From: Leptolyngbya subtilissima AS-A7
GTDB taxonomy: Bacteria > Cyanobacteriota > Cyanobacteriia > Phormidesmidales > Phormidesmidaceae
Direction: 5' to 3'
Assembly (NCBI RefSeq): GCF_039962255.1
Contig: NZ_JAMPKY010000005.1
Coordinates: forward strand, 248,001-312,000
Length of the DNA stretch: 64,000 bases
In this document: in pieces, positions 54,171-64,000 of the stretch
How the letters are laid out: each line of letters starts with the position of its first letter
Position numbering within the stretch: the stretch's first letter is position 1
Notes under the pieces: generated by a model
What the model saw: only the letters and a program-made list of their open reading frames with translations
What the model was told of the DNA's origin: nothing
Databases searched by the model: none
Made by a program: the position numbers and the translations under genes

Positions 54171-54218
54171 GTTAATAGGCTGGCAGGATTCAACGTTGAA
54201 TCCTGCCAGCCTATTAAC
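54171..54218. terminator. 48-bp perfect palindrome between convergent genes
   Basis: The 24-bp half 54171-54194 (GTTAATAGGCTGGCAGG...) is followed without spacer by its exact complement 54195-54218. It lies 70 bp after the AtzF-C-like gene and 47 bp from the protease 3' end. It would make a long hairpin in RNA from either strand and is likely a bidirectional terminator; a 48-bp perfect palindrome is unusually long. Confidence 0.7.
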
Positions 54219-54265
54219 TCAATGCTCACATTCTTAGTCCCCGGGCTTGGGATTCGATTTGAACC

Positions 54266-55699
<1,434 letters not shown>

Positions 55700-55788
55700 A
55701 TAGTCCCTAAATATCCTGTAAAAACGCACTACCGAGTCGGCATGAGGTAGTACCTGATACCTACTATTTACCTAGCCTTCCCCTACTT

Positions 55789-58700
55789 TCAGGATATATC
55801 TCTGGGTAGAGGCGCACCTGTCTCCTCAGCCACTTTCGCGGCAGGCACCGTCGCTCCCACTACCTGGTTGCGTCCTTGGGACTTGGCTTGATAGAGGGCG
55901 TCGTCAGCAGCCTTCAAGACATCCACAGCTTGCCAGCCGTGGCCAGGAAAGCTGGCTACCCCCAGCGAAGCTGACAGCGGATTGAGGATCAGGCCGCTGT
56001 AGCTGATCTGGATCAGGCCTAGAGCCTGGCGAATTTCTTCAGCCCTTGCCATCGTGGCCTCGGGGGGTGACTCTGGCAGGATTAGAAGCATCTCTTCGCC
56101 CCCGTAGCGGCAGGCCACATCAGAACCGCGCACGCTATCGCGGAGGAGTTGCCCGACGGTTTCTAGGACGCGATCGCCCGCATCATGGCCGTAGGTATCG
56201 TTAAACTGCTTGAAATGGTCAATATCGAGCATAATTACGCCAATTGTGTGGCACTGACGCTGGGCTCGCTGTACTTCTCGGGTCAGGGTTTCTTCTAGGT
56301 AGCGGCGATTAAACAGCCCGGTTAGTGGGTCACGAATGCTCTGCTGCTGAAGAGTTTCGCGCAGGTGCAGGTTGGCCAGCGCCAGAGCGATCTGCTCAGC
56401 CACAGTGCGAGCCAACTGCTGCACTGGCTGAGATAGCTCGGAGGCACTGAGGTAAAACAGCCCTAGGGTTTGGCTCTGGGCTAGCAGCGGAATGCAGAGG
56501 GTAGTCAAGGCATGGGTGCCTTCGGCTTGGCCGCACCCCAGACTCAGGCAGTCGTGGTCAATCTGGTGCAGATGCTCCCCGCCCAAGATACAGCAGTCTG
56601 GAGGAATAAACTCGGTAGCTGATGCCCGCTGTGCCCCCCAGGTGGCAACCTGCTCAACGCAATAGTCGACGGCATTGGTCACCATGAAAATGCTGCCACT
56701 GCTGCCGGGAAACAGGGGTGCTACTAGGACACCTAAGGACTGGTAAGCGTCTTTGGCTGTCAGACAGGCCTGCAGAAAGTCGCTCATTTCACTCAACAGC
56801 CGCATTTGCTGGGTGTGCTGGTTGAGTTCGTCAACGCGGGTAGCCAGCTGCTGATTTACCTGCTGTAGGTCATGCTCTGACCGCTTGAGAGGAGTAATGT
56901 CGCTAAAGGTTACGGCAAAGCCATCGCCCAGCTGGACGGCCATGTTCTCAAACCAGCTGTGGATGCCATCATGGTTGTAGTGAAACTGACGCCGCACCGG
57001 GTCACCCGACTCGGTAACTTGTACGTAGAGGTCAAACAACCCATCGGTTTTGTTGCCAGGCAGTTCATCTAGCAGGCGCTTACCAATTAGGTATGCGGCG
57101 TTGCGTTTCGCCATTTTGCAGGCGGCAGGGTTGCTCAGTAACCACTCAAAATCCACAATGATGCCCGATTCATCGCGCACCGCTTTAAAGGCCATGATGC
57201 CGTCGAGAGAGCTATTAAGCACGCTAGATAGCTGCATTTTTGAGGTTTGCAGAGCGGCCTGAATAGTCACCATGGCAGTAACATCTAGATGACTGCCTAC
57301 CACACGAATCACCTGCCCGGCAGTATTCTTTTGGCGAATGGCGCGGGAGAGAATGTGGACTGTAGAGCCATCTTTGTGATGAAACCGCTGGGTAATGGAG
57401 AACTGATCGCTGCGGCCACTGGTGTAGTCATCTACGAGCTGACGGACTGCCGCTCGGTCTTCAGCAAAAATTACTGATTCCCAGGCGGCAAAGCTGTTGG
57501 CTAGCTCGTGATCGGCGTAGCCCAACATCGCCTTCCACTGGGGCGAAAAGTAAATCTCTCCAGTGACCAGATTCCAATCCCAATAGCCTTCGGCAGAGGC
57601 TTGGAGCACTAGATCGAGCTGGTCTTTGGTGTTTTGCAGCTCTGTCTCAGCCTGTATGCGATCGCTGATGTCTCGGGCTGCACCATAAACAAGATGGCCT
57701 ACAGGCACCGATCGCCACTCGATCCAGCGGTAAGAACCATTGCGGCAGCGATAGCGGTTGACAAAGTTAAGAATCTCCTGCTGCTGGGTCAGCGACGAGA
57801 GCGCTGCCAGGGTGGCGTCTATATCCTCGGGGTGCACATAGTCGATGTATCGGGTGCCCTGCATTTCCTGGGCTGAGTAGCCTAGGGTCCTTTCCCACTG
57901 GCCACTAAGGCGGTGGAAGTAACCGCTGGTATCGCCAATACAGAGCAGGTCAAGGGAAACTGAGAAGAAGCGATCGAGCTCTTCGACGGTGGTCTGGAGC
58001 TGAAGCTCGATCTGCTTGCGATCGCTAACATCGCGCACAATCACTAGGCACTGGTCTGTACCGCAGGGAGCTAAGCGCACTTCTTCGTGGCGAAGCTGGC
58101 CATGCTTTTCAAACTGGTGTTCCCAAGTTTGAAGCTCACCGGTGCTCAGCGCGCGCTCGACCCGCTGGAGCTGATGATGGAATAACTTGGGGGGCAAGAC
58201 CTCTGACAGATTGTTTTGCACTGGTAAAAAAGTACCCGCCGCCGCATCGGCAGGGGGCAAAAAGCTAAAGCAGGTGCCATCGTGCCCCACGCGCAACAGC
58301 AGGTCGGGAATCGCTTCAATGATGGCCCGGTTGGTAGCCTCACTCTCGCGCAGAATGATCGTTAGCTGCTGCTGGTGAATTTCGGCCTGCTTGCGCTCGG
58401 CCTCACCGCGTTTACGCTCGCTGATGTCTTTGTGCGTTCCGATCACTCGCAGGGGCTTGCCGTCAGCATCCCACTCAATGACCTTGCCGCGATCGAGTAT
58501 CCACCTATAGCTGCCGTCTTTGCAGCGCATGCGGTGCTCGTTTTGGTAGATCGGGGTTTCACCGCTAAAGTGCCGCTCTAGGTCGGCATAGCACTGGGCT
58601 TTGTCATCAGGGTGCAAGCGGCTATTCCGTTCGTCCAGGCTGCTGCCAATTTCATCGTCGGCATAACCCAGCATCACCTTCCACTGGTGGGAGAAAAATA

Positions 58701-59340
58701 CTTCATTGGTCTGAGTGTTCCAGTCCCACAGCCCATCGCCAGAGCCTTCGATAGCAAACTGCCAGCGGGCTTCGCTATCTCGTAGGGCCGCTTCGGTCTG
58801 TTTTAGCTCAGTAATATTGATGCCAATGCCCCCTACCAAAGCGCTTTTAGCCCCGACTGCCTGCATGGGAAACTTACGCACCAGGTAAGTGTGAGCGGTG
58901 CCGTCGGGCAAGAGGGCCTGTTCTATCGTTTCTAGAACCACCTGGTGATCTAGCACCCACTGGTTGTTTTGGCGGTAGTTTTGGGCCAAAGCGGCAGAAA
59001 AGATGGCCTCGACAGACTGGCCCATGGCTTCCTGCTCGGTCAGATCTACCATCGCTAGCCAGGCCGGGTTGCCGTAAATCATCGTGCCTTGTTCATCGGT
59101 AATCCAGGCTAGAATCGGTGCGTGGGTCACAAAATCTTGAAACGGAGGCTGAAATGGTTCAGTTCCCTGGGGCTGCAAACAATTGAAGCTAGGCTGTGGT
59201 TCGCCACTGTCGCTATCCTGTAGCAGAACTTGGTGTTGGTTGTGATCTGCCTGCTGCAGAGTTGCCACCTGCCGTTTCAGGTCAGCGTTCTCCGCCTGTA
59301 GCTGCTGCACTAAGCGCCTTAGATCGTCCACCTCAGCCAT
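55789..59340 (-). CDS. PAS/GAF-rich diguanylate cyclase
   Basis: 1183 residues from ATG 59340; the frame begins at GTG 59361. An N-terminal coiled coil (about 1-45) is followed by about six PAS modules to about residue 825, a GAF module (about 860-1010) and a GGDEF domain (about 1020-1180). PAS modules are recognised by SLDERNSRLHPDDKAQCYAD- and HPEDIDATLAAL-type PAC blocks. The cyclase signature is RYGGEEMLLI rather than GGEEF, and the inhibitory I-site RGSD sits exactly five residues before it, so product inhibition is expected. No membrane segments, so cytosolic. The M instead of F in the loop is a noteworthy deviation. Confidence 0.85.
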   Translation of the reverse strand: MAEVDDLRRLVQQLQAENADLKRQVATLQQADHNQHQVLLQDSDSGEPQPSFNCLQPQGTEPFQPPFQDFVTHAPILAWITDEQGTMIYGNPAWLAMVDLTEQEAMGQSVEAIFSAALAQNYRQNNQWVLDHQVVLETIEQALLPDGTAHTYLVRKFPMQAVGAKSALVGGIGINITELKQTEAALRDSEARWQFAIEGSGDGLWDWNTQTNEVFFSHQWKVMLGYADDEIGSSLDERNSRLHPDDKAQCYADLERHFSGETPIYQNEHRMRCKDGSYRWILDRGKVIEWDADGKPLRVIGTHKDISERKRGEAERKQAEIHQQQLTIILRESEATNRAIIEAIPDLLLRVGHDGTCFSFLPPADAAAGTFLPVQNNLSEVLPPKLFHHQLQRVERALSTGELQTWEHQFEKHGQLRHEEVRLAPCGTDQCLVIVRDVSDRKQIELQLQTTVEELDRFFSVSLDLLCIGDTSGYFHRLSGQWERTLGYSAQEMQGTRYIDYVHPEDIDATLAALSSLTQQQEILNFVNRYRCRNGSYRWIEWRSVPVGHLVYGAARDISDRIQAETELQNTKDQLDLVLQASAEGYWDWNLVTGEIYFSPQWKAMLGYADHELANSFAAWESVIFAEDRAAVRQLVDDYTSGRSDQFSITQRFHHKDGSTVHILSRAIRQKNTAGQVIRVVGSHLDVTAMVTIQAALQTSKMQLSSVLNSSLDGIMAFKAVRDESGIIVDFEWLLSNPAACKMAKRNAAYLIGKRLLDELPGNKTDGLFDLYVQVTESGDPVRRQFHYNHDGIHSWFENMAVQLGDGFAVTFSDITPLKRSEHDLQQVNQQLATRVDELNQHTQQMRLLSEMSDFLQACLTAKDAYQSLGVLVAPLFPGSSGSIFMVTNAVDYCVEQVATWGAQRASATEFIPPDCCILGGEHLHQIDHDCLSLGCGQAEGTHALTTLCIPLLAQSQTLGLFYLSASELSQPVQQLARTVAEQIALALANLHLRETLQQQSIRDPLTGLFNRRYLEETLTREVQRAQRQCHTIGVIMLDIDHFKQFNDTYGHDAGDRVLETVGQLLRDSVRGSDVACRYGGEEMLLILPESPPEATMARAEEIRQALGLIQISYSGLILNPLSASLGVASFPGHGWQAVDVLKAADDALYQAKSQGRNQVVGATVPAAKVAEETGAPLPRDIS

Positions 59341-59697
59341 GGCGCATCCAGATCTCCACACCCTATTGCCTATAGGTTTGTATTCCCTACTTTGAGAGCC
59401 AAGGTCGCCTTGACCAGGAAATTTAAAAAAATCTTTGGCGACAGTAACTTTCTCAACTTAGTAGCTAAGCTTCTTAATCGCGTAGTCTTTATCAATACTG
59501 CATTCTGTCTGCCTCTGATTGGGCAGGGCAACTCTTGTTTGTAACTAAGACACTACATTCGTTGCATCAGAGATACTGAAATCAACTTTGTATAAGTCTC
59601 GCTCTGCTCTGCACGGCCATCTAGGGAGAGGGTTTGAGCCTAGAATGCCTGAGGTTTTGTGTGGTAGGTTTGCGAGCAAATATTTGGTGAGGTTTTG
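59341..59697. other. Intergenic region between the diguanylate cyclase and the small secreted protein gene
   Basis: 357 bp divergent spacer. The central part (about 59400-59500) is AT-rich. No RNA gene, operator or terminator could be assigned. Confidence 0.4.
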
Positions 59698-60039
59698 ATG
59701 GTTATGAATAAGCTAATAGCTAGCTTTTTGAGCGCAGCGCGCCAATCGTTGGGCAAACGTTTAGGCATCAGTATCTGTCTAGGCATCGCCCTAATAACTG
59801 CTGTAACCGTTTTGGGCTCAAGTCGGTTGGCTCCAGTACTCGCCACCGTGGCCGAAGCGCCCCGCCTGGTGCCTGCGATCTTAAACGGCAGCCCTGTGAG
59901 TGTGCTGTATGTGACTCGCAGCAGCGACACGGTGCTAACGCGTTGCTATCCAGAGTTTGAGCCATCCCTGACCCTGCGGGCTATGGGTAGTAATGCTGAG
60001 CAGATGGAAGGGGTGTTGACCTGCGTCAGCCGTCAGTAG
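59698..60039 (+). CDS. Small secreted or membrane-anchored protein of unknown function
   Basis: 113 residues. A hydrophobic N-terminal segment at about 22-45 (RLGISICLGIALITAVTVLG) serves as signal anchor or uncleaved signal peptide; the rest is a small hydrophilic domain with two Cys (TRCYPEFEPSL, LTCVSRQ) that may form a disulfide. ATG 59698 has GAGG at 5 nt; ATG 59704 is another possible start. No domain is recognised. It is convergent with ndhD and is closed by a strong terminator. Confidence 0.5.
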   Translation: MVMNKLIASFLSAARQSLGKRLGISICLGIALITAVTVLGSSRLAPVLATVAEAPRLVPAILNGSPVSVLYVTRSSDTVLTRCYPEFEPSLTLRAMGSNAEQMEGVLTCVSRQ

Positions 60040-60078
60040 AGTCTAGTAGAAGAACGGAGCGTAAAAAAACAGCCTTAA

Positions 60079-60113
60079 AAGCACCCCCAGAGGCTAGGCC
60101 TCTGGGGGTGCTT
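60079..60113. terminator. Bidirectional terminator between small secreted protein gene and ndhD1
   Basis: AAGCACCCCCAGAGGC (60079-60094) pairs exactly with 60098-60113, loop TAG. The minus-strand reading is followed by a T-rich stretch (TTAAGGCTGTTTTTTTAC), an excellent factor-independent terminator for ndhD; the + reading has TTATGTTA. Confidence 0.85.
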
Positions 60114-60143
60114 ATGTTAGATGGGTTAAGTAGAAAGGTAGTC

Positions 60144-61733
60144 TTACTGACTTAAAGAAGGAGCCTTAAGCACCGGCAGGGCAGCGACGGGGGCTAGCCC
60201 TTCACTACTGGCTTCGGTAGCCACAAACACTTGACTTAGTCGAGCTGTGAGCTTTTGGGTGGTGGCGTCGTAGATTTGGGTCAGCATCTTGGGGTAAAAC
60301 CCAAAGCCAATGATCGGCACTAGCAGGCAGGCAATGATAAACACCTCGCGGGGCTCGGCATCGGCTAGCACCTCGTGCTCGATCAACTCCTTATTCTCAG
60401 GGCCGTAGAAAATCTCCCTCAGCATCGATAGCAGGTAGATGGGGGTGAGAATAACCCCAATCGCCATGAAGATGACCGTAATCAGCCTAAAGGTAAAGCT
60501 GTAGGCATCGCTGGTGGCAAAGCCCACAAACACCATCAGCTCAGCCACAAAACCGCTCATCCCTGGCAGGGCCAGCGAGGCCAGCGAGCAGGTAGTGAAC
60601 ATGGCGAAGATCTTGGGCATCTTTTTGCCCACGCCGCCCATCTCATCCAGGATGAGGGTGTGGGTGCGATCGTAGGTAGCCCCCACTAAGAAGAACAGGC
60701 TAGCCCCAATCAAGCCATGGGAGATCATCTGTAACACCGCGCCGCTCAACCCCAGGTTGGTAAACGAAGCTATGCCAATTAGCACAAAGCCCATATGCGA
60801 GATCGACGAATAGGCGATCTTGCGCTTGAGGTTGCGCTGGGCGAAGGAGGTTAGCGCCGCGTAGACGATGTTGATACAGCCCAAAATCACCAGAACTGGC
60901 GCGAAATAGGTGTGGGCATCAGGCAGCATACCCAGATTCATGCGAATCAGCGCGTATCCGCCCATTTTCAACAGAATGCCCGCCAGTAGCATGTGTACTG
61001 GTGCCGTGGCCTCGCCATGGGCATCGGGCAGCCAGGTGTGCAACGGAATGATTGGCAGCTTGACCGCGTAGGCGATCAGAAACGCCCCGTAGAGCAAGAG
61101 CTGCATACGTAAGGGATAGACCTTCTCGGCTAGGGCGGTCATATCGAAGGTGATGGTATCACCGTAGAAGGCCATGGCCAGCGCCGCCACCAAGATGAAC
61201 AGCGACCCGCCAGCGGTGTAGAGAATAAACTTGGTCGCGGCGTAGAGCCGCTTCTTGCCGCCCCAAATCGACAGCAGCAGGTATACCGGAATCAGCTCTA
61301 GCTCCCAAAACAGGAAGAACAGCAGCATATCCTGCACGGCAAACACGCCGATCTGTCCGCTGTACATAGCCAGCAGCAGAAAGTAAAAGAACTTGGGCTT
61401 GAGTGTCACCGGCCAGGCCGCCAGAGCCGCCAGGGTGGTGATGAACCCGGTCAGCAGCACCAGAGGCATTGACAGACCGTCTACCCCTAAGGACCACTTC
61501 AGATCGAGCTGAGGTACCCAGGTGTAGCTCTCCACCAGTTGTAGACCGGGCTGACTAAAGTCGTAGTTGAGGTAGAAGGCTGCCACAATCAACACAAAGT
61601 CGATCAGGCCCACCGACAGGGCATACCAGCGCACCGTCTTACCGTTGTCGTCGGGCAAAAACGGTATCGCTATACAAGCCACCAGCGGCAGCAGCGTAAC
61701 GGTGGTCAACCAGGGAAAAGTCGCGAGGTCCAT
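60144..61733 (-). CDS. ndhD1: NAD(P)H-quinone oxidoreductase subunit 4 (NDH-1)
   Basis: 529 residues with about fourteen transmembrane helices. Antiporter-like core with [22 protein letters not shown]-type sequence ([18 protein letters not shown]), [19 protein letters not shown] and [14 protein letters not shown]. The neighbouring ndhF and the family resemblance point to the NdhD1 type of the respiratory/cyclic NDH-1L complex rather than the CO2-uptake NdhD3/D4 types; the number is inferred from context. It follows ndhF after 168 bp. Confidence 0.93.
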   Translation of the reverse strand: MDLATFPWLTTVTLLPLVACIAIPFLPDDNGKTVRWYALSVGLIDFVLIVAAFYLNYDFSQPGLQLVESYTWVPQLDLKWSLGVDGLSMPLVLLTGFITTLAALAAWPVTLKPKFFYFLLLAMYSGQIGVFAVQDMLLFFLFWELELIPVYLLLSIWGGKKRLYAATKFILYTAGGSLFILVAALAMAFYGDTITFDMTALAEKVYPLRMQLLLYGAFLIAYAVKLPIIPLHTWLPDAHGEATAPVHMLLAGILLKMGGYALIRMNLGMLPDAHTYFAPVLVILGCINIVYAALTSFAQRNLKRKIAYSSISHMGFVLIGIASFTNLGLSGAVLQMISHGLIGASLFFLVGATYDRTHTLILDEMGGVGKKMPKIFAMFTTCSLASLALPGMSGFVAELMVFVGFATSDAYSFTFRLITVIFMAIGVILTPIYLLSMLREIFYGPENKELIEHEVLADAEPREVFIIACLLVPIIGFGFYPKMLTQIYDATTQKLTARLSQVFVATEASSEGLAPVAALPVLKAPSLSQ

Positions 61734-61763
61734 ATCGTCGTTCTCGTCGCGTTCTGCTTAGGA

Positions 61764-61875
61764 GTGGATGAGTGGATGAGAAGGGGGGTGGATAGGAAAG
61801 GGCATTGGGGCAGGGAGTAGATAGGTAGAGCAGTTTAGAGAGTGTCGCGGCATCAAAACTCATCTACTCATCCAC
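61764..61875. repeat. Short direct and inverted repeats in the ndhF-ndhD spacer
   Basis: GTGGATGAGTGGATGAG (61764-61780) contains a tandem GTGGATGA unit, and the segment 61859-61875 is its inverted copy with one mismatch (16 of 17). CCCATCCACCCTC follows at 61883. These resemble short tandemly repeated sequences found in cyanobacterial intergenic DNA. They may fold into a hairpin in the ndhF-ndhD transcript and change the relative amount of ndhD. Confidence 0.5.
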
Positions 61876-61901
61876 GCTCACACCCATCCACCCTCATGCC
61901 C

Positions 61902-63983
61902 TTACGTCACGCCCGACAGCAGCACCAGCCCCAGCACCGCGCCAAATACGATTAGTGCGTAGAACTGAGCCCGTCCATTCTCCAGGTACTTCAACCCTTC
62001 GCCCGTTACCAGGGTAACGAGGCCAGCTAGGTTGACGAGGCCGTCCACAATGCGGATATCGACTTCGAGCACCTGCTTGGCCAGCTTGCGGCTGCCCTGG
62101 ACAAAGACAACCTCATAGATGTCGTCGATGTACCACTTGTTGAGGGAGAGGTTGTAGAGGAAGGGGATTTTGGCAGCGATCGCCCTCGGATCAATCGCCT
62201 TCGTGCGATACATCAGCACAGAGATGATGATGCCGACCGTGGCGATCGCCACGGAACTCCCCGCCATCAGCGCAAACTCGTTCCAGTCAAAGGCCTCTGC
62301 CGTCTCTACAGCTTCGATCACTTCCCCGGGGGGATGAATGAATGCCTCAAAGTAGTTGGCAAAGGGAGTACCAACCAGACCCACCAATACTGAGGGCACG
62401 GCTAGCGCCACCAGCGGAAAGACCATCGACAGCGGCGACTCGTGGGGTTCGTGGGCGTGGTGCCCATGGTCGTCGTGGTCGTCATGAGCGGTATCCAGAG
62501 TCAGCTCCTGGGGGTTCATCGCCCCTGGCCCGAGGGACATGCCCATCTTCTGGAACTGTGCCCGCTTTAGGTCGCGGCGAATGCCTTCGTCGTTGCCCCG
62601 AAAGCCGCCCTCAAAGGTAGAGAAGTACATGCGGAACATGTAGAAGGCGGTGATACCCGCCGTCAGCCAACCTACCGCCCAGAGGGCAGGGTTGACCGCG
62701 AAGGTGGCACCGAGGATTTCATCCTTTGACCAGAAGCCGGCGAAGGGGGGAATGCCAGAGATGGCCAGCGTGCCAATGAGGAAGGTAATGGCCGTGACGG
62801 GCATGTACTTGCGCAGGCCGCCCATCAGGCGCATATCCTGAGCCAGCACCGGGTCGTGGCCCACCACTGCTTCCATACCGTGGATGACGGAGCCGGATCC
62901 CAAAAACAGCATCGCCTTGAAGTAGGCGTGGGTCATCAGGTGAAATAGACCGGCGCTGTAGGCGCCAACGCCCATGGCCATGACCATGTAGCCCAACTGC
63001 GACATGGTCGAAAAGGCCAGCCCTTTCTTAATGTCGTTTTGGGTAATGGCGATCGTGGCTCCCATAAAGGCGGTAAACGCCCCGGTGTAGGCAATCACCG
63101 TCATCACCGTGGGGATGTGCTCGAACACGGGGTACATGCGGGCCACCAGGAATACCCCAGCCGCCACCATAGTCGCTGCGTGAATCAGCGCTGAGATCGG
63201 GGTGGGGCCTTCCATGGCGTCAGGCAGCCACACGTGGAGGGGGAACTGGGCCGACTTGGCCACCGGACCCAGAAATACCAGAATGGCAAAGATGGCAGCG
63301 ACGCTTGCGGGCAGACTGCCCACATTCACCATGTCGGTGAGTCGTTCGCCCATAATTTCAAAGTCGAAGCTGCCGGTGGCCCAAAACAGGCCCAAGATGC
63401 CCAGCAGCAGGCCAAAGTCGCCGACGCGGTTGGTAACGAAGGCCTTTTGACAGGCATCGGCAGCGGGCTTGCGATCGTACCAAAAGCCAATCAGCAGGTA
63501 CGAGCACATACCCACCAGCTCCCAGAACACGTATACCTGGAGCAGGTTTGGGCTAATTACCAGACCCAGCATAGAGGAGCTAAACAGGCTCAGGTAGGCG
63601 TAGAACCTCACGTAGCCTGGGTCGTGGGCCATGTAGCCATCGGTGTAGATCATCACCAGGAAGGCGACGGTGGTGACCACCACCAGCATCAGCGCCACCA
63701 GGTGATCGATGGTGTAGCCCATCTCGATGCGGAAATCGCCCGCCGAGGCCCACTCAAACATGGCCTGGTAGGGAGCGTGGCCCTGCCACTGGCTCCAAAA
63801 AATTGCAAAGGAAAGCACCATCGCCGCCCCAATTAGGGAGACGATGAAGATTGCCACCGGCTGCCGCAGCTTGCTAGTGGCCTCGCCGTAGGAGATTAGC
63901 CCGGTGCCAACTATGGCAGCCCCGATGAGCGGCAGCACCGGGATCAGCCAGGCGTATTGATAAAGTGTGTCTACAGAATCCAT
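61902..63983 (-). CDS. ndhF1: NAD(P)H-quinone oxidoreductase subunit 5 (NDH-1)
   Basis: 693 residues with about sixteen membrane helices. The core contains AKSAQFPLHVWLPDAMEGPTPISALIH (key segments AKSAQFPLHVWLPD and GPTPISALIH), KKGLAFSTMSQLGYM and SGIPPFAGFWSKDEIL, typical of NdhF. It has the long lateral helix with NKWYIDDIYEVVFV near the C-terminus, as in the proton-pumping NdhF1. A His/Asp-rich loop at about 495-515 (AHDDHDDHGHHAHEPHES) lies in a cytoplasmic or lumenal loop and may bind metal. It is the upstream gene of ndhD1 on the same strand. Confidence 0.94.
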   Translation of the reverse strand: MDSVDTLYQYAWLIPVLPLIGAAIVGTGLISYGEATSKLRQPVAIFIVSLIGAAMVLSFAIFWSQWQGHAPYQAMFEWASAGDFRIEMGYTIDHLVALMLVVVTTVAFLVMIYTDGYMAHDPGYVRFYAYLSLFSSSMLGLVISPNLLQVYVFWELVGMCSYLLIGFWYDRKPAADACQKAFVTNRVGDFGLLLGILGLFWATGSFDFEIMGERLTDMVNVGSLPASVAAIFAILVFLGPVAKSAQFPLHVWLPDAMEGPTPISALIHAATMVAAGVFLVARMYPVFEHIPTVMTVIAYTGAFTAFMGATIAITQNDIKKGLAFSTMSQLGYMVMAMGVGAYSAGLFHLMTHAYFKAMLFLGSGSVIHGMEAVVGHDPVLAQDMRLMGGLRKYMPVTAITFLIGTLAISGIPPFAGFWSKDEILGATFAVNPALWAVGWLTAGITAFYMFRMYFSTFEGGFRGNDEGIRRDLKRAQFQKMGMSLGPGAMNPQELTLDTAHDDHDDHGHHAHEPHESPLSMVFPLVALAVPSVLVGLVGTPFANYFEAFIHPPGEVIEAVETAEAFDWNEFALMAGSSVAIATVGIIISVLMYRTKAIDPRAIAAKIPFLYNLSLNKWYIDDIYEVVFVQGSRKLAKQVLEVDIRIVDGLVNLAGLVTLVTGEGLKYLENGRAQFYALIVFGAVLGLVLLSGVT

Positions 63984-64000
63984 CTTGACTGCCTACTCCA

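Overview
The window looks like chromosomal DNA of a cyanobacterium. It carries psaK, an NblS/Hik33-type kinase, a Flv3-type flavodiiron protein, three NDH-1 subunits (ndhB, ndhD, ndhF), a Tab2/Atab2 homologue and a cyanobacterial-type chorismate lyase, and GCGATCGC (HIP1) octamers are scattered throughout. The moderately high GC and the style of the proteins suggest a filamentous Leptolyngbya/Nodosilinea-like lineage; that placement is inference. No rRNA, tRNA, CRISPR array, intact insertion sequence or prophage was recognised.

Layout. 1-8.1 kb: Tab2 homologue (cut by the window edge) and a short S1 protein, family-4 uracil-DNA glycosylase, phasin-like protein, MarC membrane protein, an HD-like helical protein, a YbjN protein, an S2P-type metalloprotease with CBS domains, psaK and trpF. 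8.1-19.9 kb: nblS, a small unknown, a Uma2 nuclease, a candidate structured RNA, ahcY, panB, clpP, TerC, a sulfurtransferase, HdeD-like and alpha/beta-hydrolase genes and two cyanobacterial unknowns. 20-30.3 kb: a cbiG-cobJ fusion, flv3, mnmD, an HD-GYP response regulator, a degenerate receiver protein and topA. 30.8-41.1 kb: ndhB, a multi-GAF sensor, pyrD and a tight four-gene MoxR/DUF58/DUF4350/DUF4129 operon. 41.2-44.8 kb: an accessory-looking island of methyltransferase, cytochrome P450, two small membrane proteins and a divergent TetR regulator flanked by two clear palindromic operators. 44.8-55.7 kb: TRIC channel, recA, TspO-like and CPBP membrane proteins, a MazEF-type toxin-antitoxin pair overlapping an SbcD-like nuclease gene, a CDF transporter, chorismate lyase, an AtzF-C-like protein and a secreted HtrA-like protease. 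55.8-64 kb: a 1183-residue PAS/GAF diguanylate cyclase, a small secreted protein, and ndhD1 and ndhF1.

Many genes are housekeeping or photosynthesis/redox functions: NDH-1 cyclic and respiratory electron flow, Flv3 oxygen photoreduction, PSI assembly and subunit genes, and NblS stress signalling. The least ordinary material is (i) the TetR/P450 island, (ii) the structured RNA candidate at about 11.41-11.62 kb with its own -10 box and terminator, (iii) the 64-bp inverted-repeat element in the recA upstream region, and (iv) the translationally overlapping toxin/SbcD gene pair. A general structural trait is that most convergent gene junctions are closed by long, often perfect palindromes. All calls come from reading the sequence and recalling protein families; no database search was possible.
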